64,000 nucleotides of DNA from Bacillota bacterium (GTDB taxonomy: Bacteria > Bacillota > Clostridia > Lachnospirales > CAG-274), in contig JAFUAF010000028.1 of assembly GCA_017460805.1 (NCBI GenBank), forward strand, positions 86,992 through 150,991. The letters run 5' to 3'. Within the stretch, counting starts at the first letter, position 1. Every line of letters starts with the position of its first letter. This document shows, one piece after another, positions 58,354-64,000 of this stretch. The notes under the pieces were generated by a model that saw only the letters and a list, made by a program, of their open reading frames with translations, had not been told where the DNA came from and did no database searches. Made by a program: the position numbers and the translations under genes.

Positions 58354-60636
58354 TTACGTCGTGACTCTTTCTATACTCTCCACGCCCTCAATATTGTATA
58401 TCTTCTTGCACACTATATCAAACTGGTCGCGGCTGCGGATAGAAATAGTCAGTTCGGCAATAACAGCGCCGTTTTTATGCGCCCTTGCGCCTGCACTTTG
58501 CACAGCAAGACCTTCGTCCGCAACAACTTTGAGTATATCCATAAGGAAACGGTCGCGGTCGCGGCCTATAATGCGTATCTCGCTTGTAAAATAGCTTCTC
58601 TCTTCGGCATTTATATTCCAATGCGCCTCTATCAGACGGCTTCTGTCATCGCCCGAAAGATTGATGATATTGACACAATCCGTCCTGTGTATGGAAACGC
58701 CGCGGCCTCTTGTCACAAAGCCGACTATCTCGTCACCCGGCACAGGCGTACAGCATTTGGAAAATCTTACATCTATATCGCCGACACCCTTGACATATAC
58801 TCCGCTTGAACTCTTGCCCGAGCTGCCCTCCGCCGCGTGGGCGTTGGCCTCCATCTGCGCCTGTATCTTTTCGTCGCGCTCCGCAAGCAGCTCCTGCGCC
58901 GTCATGTGTCGGCGGACATCCTCGTCATAGAATTCTTTCAGCTTGTTTATTATCTGCGCTTCTTTCAGACTGCCGTGGCCTATAGCCGCGCACAGCGTAT
59001 CCCAGGTGCGGAAACTGTAGCGTTCCATAACGCTTTCCATAGCCTGCGGGGTAAGCAGGTCGTTTATATTCAGATTTTTCTTTTTGGCATCCTTTTCCAG
59101 CAATTCCTTGCCGCGCAGAATGTTTTCTTCCTTGTTTATCTTTTTGTACCACTGGTTGATCTTTGTCTTGGCCTGCGGGGTCTTGACAAAATTAAGCCAG
59201 TCCATACTCGGCCCGCGCGAATTCTGCGAGGTGATTATCTCGATAATATCGCCGTTTTGTATCTTGTAGTTAAGCGTGACGATATGGCCGTTTGCGCGAG
59301 CACCGACCATTGTATTGCCGACAGCCGAATGTATGGTGTAGGCAAAATCCACGGGGCATGAGCCCTCGCGCAGGCTTATAACGTCACCGCGCGGACTGAA
59401 ACAGTAAACATTGTCGTTAAAGCTGTCCAGATCGGTCTTCATGGTGTCAAGAAATTCCTTGTTGTCGGACATATCTTTCTGCCAGTCAAGCATACGGCGA
59501 AGCCAGGTCAGCTTCTCGTCCTCGCTGTTTTCCTTGCCGTCTGTCCTGCCCTCTTTGTACTTCCAATGCGCCGCGATACCGTATTCGGCTATTCTGTGCA
59601 TCTCCCATGTTCTTATCTGAATTTCAAAAGGCGTGCCCTCGGGGCCTATAAGCGTGTTGTGAAGCGACTGATAGCGGTTTGCCTTGGGCATGGATATATA
59701 GTCCTTGAAACGTCCCGGCAGGGGCTTGAACATCTCGTGTACCAGGCCTAAAACGCCGTAGCAGTCGGCAACGTTGTCCACAAGCACTCTTACGGCAAAC
59801 AGGTCGAATATCTGGTCTATCGTCTTGTTTTTGTTGTGCATTTTCTTGTATATACTGAAAAAATGCTTGGGTCTGCCGTAGACCTCGGCTTTTATGCCGT
59901 GCTTTTCGCAGGTGGACTGTATCTCTGTAACTATGGTGGCGACAAAACTCTCTCTTTCGGAGTGCTTGCGCTGTATCTTATCGACAAGGTCGTAATATGC
60001 GTCGGGTTCAAGGTATCTTAAACACAGGTCTTCAAGCTCGACCTTTATTTTAGAAATACCCAAGCGGTTAGCCAAAGGCGCATAGATATTAAGTGTTTCC
60101 TGCGCTATCTCCTTTTGCTTTTCGGGGCGCATAAAACGCAGGGTTCGCATATTGTGCAGGCGGTCGGCCACCTTTATAAGTATAACGCGGATGTCCTTTG
60201 CCATGGAAAGGAACATTTTGCGGTAGTTTTCGGCCTGGAATTCCTCTTTTGAGGTAAATTTTATCTTTTCAAGCTTGGTAACGCCGTCAACAAGCAATGC
60301 AACGTCTTCACCGAAAAGCTGTGTTATATCTTCAAGCGTGTAGGTGGTGTCCTCGACTACATCGTGCAAAAGTCCCGCCGTTATGCTCTCCATATCGAGT
60401 TCCAGATCGGCAAGGATTATGGCAACACAAAGCGGGTGGATGATATAGGGCTCGCCTGATTTGCGGTATTGCTCTTTGTGTGCTTCAAATGCGAGAGCGT
60501 AGGCCTTTTCCACCAAAGAATAGTCGTCGCTGGGGTGATATTTTTTTATTTTTGCGATAAGTTCGTCATAAAGCGCCTGTATCTGCTCCTGCGGCGTTTT
60601 TTCCATTAACTCCTTTATTCTTTGTGTTTCCTGCAT
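58354..60636 (-). CDS. relA: Bifunctional (p)ppGpp synthetase/hydrolase (RSH)
   Basis: The 760-residue protein has the full Rel layout. The HD hydrolase domain is intact (GLLHDVVEDT, His91-Asp92; VILIKVADRLHNMRTL). The synthetase domain has the RFKD motif of bifunctional RSH enzymes (GRFKDYISMPKANRYQSLH) and FEIQIRTWEMHRIAEYG. TGS, helical and zinc-finger parts follow (RFSKCCTPVPGDEIVGFVT), and an ACT domain is at the end. It makes and degrades (p)ppGpp in the stringent response. The ATG at 60636 begins the operon that runs towards hisS. Confidence 0.96.
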   Translation of the reverse strand: MQETQRIKELMEKTPQEQIQALYDELIAKIKKYHPSDDYSLVEKAYALAFEAHKEQYRKSGEPYIIHPLCVAIILADLELDMESITAGLLHDVVEDTTYTLEDITQLFGEDVALLVDGVTKLEKIKFTSKEEFQAENYRKMFLSMAKDIRVILIKVADRLHNMRTLRFMRPEKQKEIAQETLNIYAPLANRLGISKIKVELEDLCLRYLEPDAYYDLVDKIQRKHSERESFVATIVTEIQSTCEKHGIKAEVYGRPKHFFSIYKKMHNKNKTIDQIFDLFAVRVLVDNVADCYGVLGLVHEMFKPLPGRFKDYISMPKANRYQSLHNTLIGPEGTPFEIQIRTWEMHRIAEYGIAAHWKYKEGRTDGKENSEDEKLTWLRRMLDWQKDMSDNKEFLDTMKTDLDSFNDNVYCFSPRGDVISLREGSCPVDFAYTIHSAVGNTMVGARANGHIVTLNYKIQNGDIIEIITSQNSRGPSMDWLNFVKTPQAKTKINQWYKKINKEENILRGKELLEKDAKKKNLNINDLLTPQAMESVMERYSFRTWDTLCAAIGHGSLKEAQIINKLKEFYDEDVRRHMTAQELLAERDEKIQAQMEANAHAAEGSSGKSSSGVYVKGVGDIDVRFSKCCTPVPGDEIVGFVTRGRGVSIHRTDCVNIINLSGDDRSRLIEAHWNINAEERSYFTSEIRIIGRDRDRFLMDILKVVADEGLAVQSAGARAHKNGAVIAELTISIRSRDQFDIVCKKIYNIEGVESIERVTT

Positions 60637-60748
60637 AAGATCACCTGCTTTAGATCGTGAATGGGTTTTACGGTAATAGATAACATTATTTTAATACAAA
60701 ATCGTGATTTATACAAGAGTTTTTGTTAAAAAAACACATTATTGACAT

Positions 60749-60784
60749 AAAAAACATCCTTTCCAAAGCTGAAAAGGATGTTTT
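60749..60784 (-). terminator. Terminator of luxS
   Basis: On the minus strand AAAACATCCTTT and AAAGGATGTTTT pair around a nine-base loop and run into T residues, 20 bases after the luxS stop. Confidence 0.75.
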
Positions 60785-60802
60785 GAATAAAAATTCTTTG
60801 TT

Positions 60803-61327
60803 TTACGAATCGAAGAACTGCTGGCCGTCGTCGGTAACAAGTCGTTCTGTCTTGGGGTATTCGTAGATAAGCGGGTCGTCGGAATTCTTTTCAAGGTATT
60901 CAACAAATTCCGCCGCATACCATTTTGCCATATCAAGGTTGTGCATAAGGCAATATCCGCAGTTTTTTGGTGTAGTGCCGGGAACGCTGTCTGCATCCTG
61001 CACAGACTTGAAAGCCTTTAATATTATTTCGTAAATATCACGGGACGAGCGGTTTCCTTTTAAAATAATATAAAATCCGGTAAGACAGCCCATAGGCCCC
61101 CAGTATATCAGCTCGTTCTTCCAATAGGGGTCATTGCGAAGATATGTAGCTATAAGATGCTCCAGAGAGTGCATAGCCGCAACATCTATCACGGGTTCGC
61201 GGTTTGGCTTTTTAAGTCTTACGTCATAGGTCGTTACGGTCTCGCTGCCGAGGGTGTCCACACGGCTTGTGAAAATGCCGGGTACTATCAATGTATGGTC
61301 AACGGAAAAACTTGGTATCAGATCCAT
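60803..61327 (-). CDS. luxS: S-ribosylhomocysteine lyase
   Basis: The start at 61327 follows AAAGGAGA at good spacing; the longer frame upstream is not protein-like. The 174-residue protein has the metal motif HSLEH (53-57), the catalytic cysteine in GPMGCLTGFY (Cys81) and the third ligand region PKNCGYCLMHNL (Cys123). It splits S-ribosylhomocysteine into homocysteine and DPD, the precursor of AI-2. It is the only gene between relA and spoVD and ends at a terminator. Confidence 0.96.
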   Translation of the reverse strand: MDLIPSFSVDHTLIVPGIFTSRVDTLGSETVTTYDVRLKKPNREPVIDVAAMHSLEHLIATYLRNDPYWKNELIYWGPMGCLTGFYIILKGNRSSRDIYEIILKAFKSVQDADSVPGTTPKNCGYCLMHNLDMAKWYAAEFVEYLEKNSDDPLIYEYPKTERLVTDDGQQFFDS

Positions 61328-61420
61328 ATTAAATCTCCTTTCGATTTGGGTTTTATAATCAAAATGTACCACAAATGCGGTAAAATGTCAATAATGCACT
61401 TGTATGTTTTTTGCAAAGTG

Positions 61421-61447
61421 AAAAGGCGGCCTTTGCGGCCGCCTTTT
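61421..61447. terminator. GC-rich hairpin between luxS and spoVD
   Basis: AAAAGGCGGCC and GGCCGCCTTTT arms, three-base loop, four T residues on either strand. The rest of 61448-61754 shows an ACAGTTTA/TAAACTGT repeat (about 61479-61515) and AT-rich leader sequence but no gene. Confidence 0.5.
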
Positions 61448-61754
61448 CATAAAGAGAAGGTATTCTTTATGGGGTTTTACAGTTTAATCATAAATTGAGG
61501 GATGCATAAACTGTAATGTGAAAATATTAGGGGTTTTTCACAATCATTATTATAGCAAATAAACGCTGAAAAGTGTTCACAAACTTGTTATAATTTAAAA
61601 ATTTTTTTTGTGTATTTATGACAACGTAAACCGTCTCTATTTTTAAAAACCGAAATTTTTGTTGGCTGTTTTTTATAAAAGACGCTCAAAAAGGGCATAT
61701 ATCCGTTAAGTGAAACATATTGATTAAAGGGGAAATATAAAAAGGCGGAATAAA

Positions 61755-63668
61755 ATGTCAAGACTTACAACAAACGGCAGACGCAGAATATTTTTTATGG
61801 ATATATGTTTCGGTATGGCGATATTGTTTTTGCTCGGACGTGTGGCGTGGCTTATGAGCGGCGCAGGCGGTGAGCTTGTAAAGCGGGCGTATGACAATCA
61901 GACCCGCGACAGACTTATTTCCCCGCGCAGGGGCAATATAACCGACAGAAACGGCGAAATTTTAGTGGGCACGCAGACAGCGGCGGCAATAAGCGTTATC
62001 CATGCACAGATAACGGATGAAGAGGGCACGGCGCGGGTGCTTTCGGATATACTGGAGCTTGACTTTGACGAGGTATTGAAAAAAGTTCAAAAACGTGTGG
62101 CGCTGGTGCGCATAAAGGACAAGGTCGATGCCGAAACGGCAGAAAAAATACGTGCTCTTGACCTTGACGGCGTTATGATAGATGAGGATATAAAACGCGT
62201 GTATCCGTATAACGATACTGCGGCGCAGGTGCTTGGCTTTGTGGGGCGCGACAATCAGGGCGTTATCGGGCTTGAAGCGAAGTATGACAGCATTTTAAAG
62301 GGCGAAAAGGGCAGGCTTATGACCTATACCAAAGCAAACGGCACGGAGATAAAGGGTCTGCCGCAGTACAGGCAAGCGCCTGTGGACGGCGGCGAACTTG
62401 TAACCACACTCGATTTGAATATACAGCGCTATGCGGAACAGCTGATAGAAAATACGGTTACGATAAAGCAGGCAAAAAGCGGGCTGATAATTGTTATGGA
62501 TCCGCAAAACGGCGAGATATACGCAATGGCAAACTATCCGTCCTTCGATCTCAACGCGCCCTATACGATAGAGGGCGGGGAAAATATGAACAGCAGGGAA
62601 AAGAGTGATGCCCTTAACAGAATGTGGCGTAATTTTGCCATTAACGATACATACGAGCCTGGTTCGACTTTTAAGGTAGTGACCTCGGCGGCGGGGCTTG
62701 AAGAGGGTGTAGTGCACCCCGATGATACCTTTGAGTGCAATGCGGGCAGAAATGTTGCCGACAGGCGTATAAAATGCTGGCGCGCACCGCGTTCTCACGG
62801 ACACGAGACCTTTGTGCAGGGGGTACAGAACAGCTGCAACCCCGTTTTTATGGATGTGGCGGCAAGGCTTGGCGGGGCAAGGTTTTACGACTATATGATT
62901 AAATACGGTTTTGATAAAAAGACAGGTGTCGATCTGCCCGGCGAGGCGGTGGGTATACTGCGCAAAAAGGCGGATATAACTCCGCTCGATACGGCGGTAA
63001 TGAGTTTCGGACAGAGTTTTCAGATAACGCCTTTGCAGCTGATAAGCGCGGTGGCAGCGACGGTAAACGGCGGTGTGAGAATAACGCCGCATTTTGCAAA
63101 AGCCGTTAAAAACGGGGATAAGACAACGGATTTTGTATATAATGAGGGAGATAGGATAATATCAAAGGAGACTTCCGATACTATGCGCGGTATACTTGAA
63201 AGCGTTGTAGCCGTCGGCACGGGCAATAAGACCTATATCCCGGGTATGCGTATAGGCGGCAAGACCGCCACAAGTCAGAAACTGCCGAGAGGAAGCGGGA
63301 AATATATCGCATCTTTCTGCGCCTTTGCGCCCGCGGAAGACCCGAAAGCCATTGCGCTTGTGCTGATAAACGAGCCGCAGGGCGTTTATTACGGTGGTCA
63401 GGTCGCAGGCCCTGTTATGCAGCAGCTTTTGGGGAATATCCTGCCGTATATGGGTGTAGAGCCGGAGTTTAACGAGAACGAAAAGGAACTTGCACCGATA
63501 AAAGCGGAGAACTATGTCGGTATGAGTGTGAAAGAGGCAAAAACAGCACTCGGAAAATTAAACATAGATGCCGAGGTGGTCGGCGGGGGTGAAAATGTTG
63601 CCGCCCAACTGCCGAATGAGGGGGATAATGTCAATGCGGGAAGCAAGGTTATATTGTATACGGATTAG
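61755..63668 (+). CDS. spoVD: Penicillin-binding transpeptidase with PASTA domain (SpoVD/FtsI type)
   Basis: The 637-residue protein has one N-terminal membrane helix (about 12-35), a PBP dimerisation domain (SPRRGNITDRNGEIL, 56-70) and a transpeptidase domain with STFK (304-307), SCN (360-362) and KTAT (503-506), the last being a KTG variant. It ends in one PASTA domain (about 573-637). The PASTA tail and the sporulating host favour SpoVD, the spore cortex enzyme, over the vegetative FtsI. It is preceded by AAGGCGG before the ATG. No dcw genes are visible in the remaining window. Confidence 0.85.
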   Translation: MSRLTTNGRRRIFFMDICFGMAILFLLGRVAWLMSGAGGELVKRAYDNQTRDRLISPRRGNITDRNGEILVGTQTAAAISVIHAQITDEEGTARVLSDILELDFDEVLKKVQKRVALVRIKDKVDAETAEKIRALDLDGVMIDEDIKRVYPYNDTAAQVLGFVGRDNQGVIGLEAKYDSILKGEKGRLMTYTKANGTEIKGLPQYRQAPVDGGELVTTLDLNIQRYAEQLIENTVTIKQAKSGLIIVMDPQNGEIYAMANYPSFDLNAPYTIEGGENMNSREKSDALNRMWRNFAINDTYEPGSTFKVVTSAAGLEEGVVHPDDTFECNAGRNVADRRIKCWRAPRSHGHETFVQGVQNSCNPVFMDVAARLGGARFYDYMIKYGFDKKTGVDLPGEAVGILRKKADITPLDTAVMSFGQSFQITPLQLISAVAATVNGGVRITPHFAKAVKNGDKTTDFVYNEGDRIISKETSDTMRGILESVVAVGTGNKTYIPGMRIGGKTATSQKLPRGSGKYIASFCAFAPAEDPKAIALVLINEPQGVYYGGQVAGPVMQQLLGNILPYMGVEPEFNENEKELAPIKAENYVGMSVKEAKTALGKLNIDAEVVGGGENVAAQLPNEGDNVNAGSKVILYTD

Positions 63669-63687
63669 GAATGATAAATTGGAATTT

Positions 63688-63717
63688 AACACACTTTTGC
63701 TTTTGCAAAAGTGTGTT
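63688..63717 (+). terminator. Hairpin after spoVD
   Basis: AACACACTTTTG and CAAAAGTGTGTT form a perfect 12-base stem 20 bases after the stop. There is no following T-tract, so it may be a REP unit as much as a terminator. Confidence 0.45.
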
Positions 63718-63721
63718 GGAG

Positions 63722-63986
63722 CACGGGACAGGGAGCTGCGCGCCGTAGGCGCAATGCGATTCCCGTGCGACCCCTATAACGCGCTTGAGCGCCACTGTTT
63801 ATAAGTAACTACTTATTGGAATTTGACGGGGTGTTGACGGCTGCATTTTAAAGGCGTCCCTTTAGGGAAGCTGGCGCGCGAAGCGCGACTGAAGGGTGAA
63901 TAAGCCCCGAAAGAAAGCACCCTTTCGACGCCGCGAGCGGCGCCACTTTCCGCTGAAGCGGCACAAGCCTAAAGGGACAGCTTTTT
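63722..63986. repeat. Cluster of palindromes at the right end of the window
   Basis: GCACGGGA/TCCCGTGC (about 63722-63769), GCGCC/GGCGC and GCGCTT/GAGCGC hairpins are followed by a REP-like block (63853-63986). Its outer arms are GTCCCTTTAGG (63856-63866) and CCTAAAGGGAC (63968-63978), and inside are stems such as GCGCG/CGCGC, CGCCGC/GCGGCG and CCGCT/AGCGG. The units resemble intergenic imperfect palindromes that recur in many Clostridia genomes. No gene is visible in 63669-64000. Confidence 0.6.
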
Positions 63987-64000
63987 ATACTGCGCACACG

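Noticed and set aside
1..64000. CRISPR arrays, tRNA and rRNA genes
   Set aside because: No regularly spaced repeats of CRISPR type and no tRNA T-loop/acceptor combinations or rRNA-like stretches were seen on reading both strands; a tRNAscan and a CRISPR finder would settle this.

Overview
The window looks like chromosome from a spore-forming member of the Clostridia (Bacillota). Evidence for this: a SpoVD-type PASTA transpeptidase, repeated fragments of the spoIIID 5' region, sigma-A promoters that match consensus, AGGAGG-type ribosome binding sites, and the clostridial gene order relA - dtd - MBL hydrolase - hemZ - hisS. A secreted pectate lyase with a dockerin-like module, a BspA-type leucine-rich repeat protein and an SLH protein suggest a plant-fibre or gut habitat. 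Genus cannot be assigned from the sequence alone.

Positions 1 to about 9,900 are an AT-rich accessory region built from pieces of mobile elements. It holds an amidoligase followed directly by a class II glutamine amidotransferase (cut by the window edge), a MobC/relaxase pair next to a perfect palindrome, an ORF-less hairpin-rich relic of IS200/IS605 type, a broken DUF3800 gene between direct repeats, a small serine recombinase with res-like repeats, a RelB/RelE-type toxin-antitoxin pair, a phage-type RecT plus YqaJ exonuclease module, an excisionase-like HTH protein, a probable group II intron relic and an AlbA_2-domain regulator. Truncated copies of the spoIIID 5' end flank that regulator.

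Positions 10,000 to 34,500 are metabolic and envelope genes. After an amidohydrolase, a YoaK-family membrane protein and a flavin reductase comes a minus-strand operon (21,379 to 13,648): SDR, lipid-linked-sugar type GT2, thiamine-diphosphate enzyme, GNAT, FkbM methyltransferase, HMGL-type aldolase and HAD phosphatase. An ArnE/ArnF-like pair of small EamA transporters diverges from it. A membrane-anchored NDP-sugar 4,6-dehydratase follows. Next is a divergent cluster with two complete luxE-luxC pairs and no luciferase: minus strand SDR, split transketolase, luxE, luxC; plus strand acyl carrier protein, AMP-forming ligase, luxE, luxC. I infer that it makes one or more aldehydes from activated acids and joins them to a ketose-derived two-carbon unit, perhaps for an unusual branched sugar or lipid on the cell surface. 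This is the best candidate for an undescribed system.

Positions 34,600 to 64,000 are mainly housekeeping: NhaC antiporter, YqhQ (DUF1385), prmC-prfA, a YafQ-type toxin-antitoxin pair, glycogen phosphorylase, pectate lyase, PilT-type ATPase, SDR, BspA-like protein, glnA, SLH protein, hisS, hemZ, MBL hydrolase, dtd, Fic protein, PepSY lipoprotein, relA, luxS and spoVD. The intergenic DNA carries REP-like palindromes. It also holds small ORFs, including a 47-codon ORF whose start site lies inside a long hairpin and a 36-codon ORF in a short transcript that ends at a terminator.
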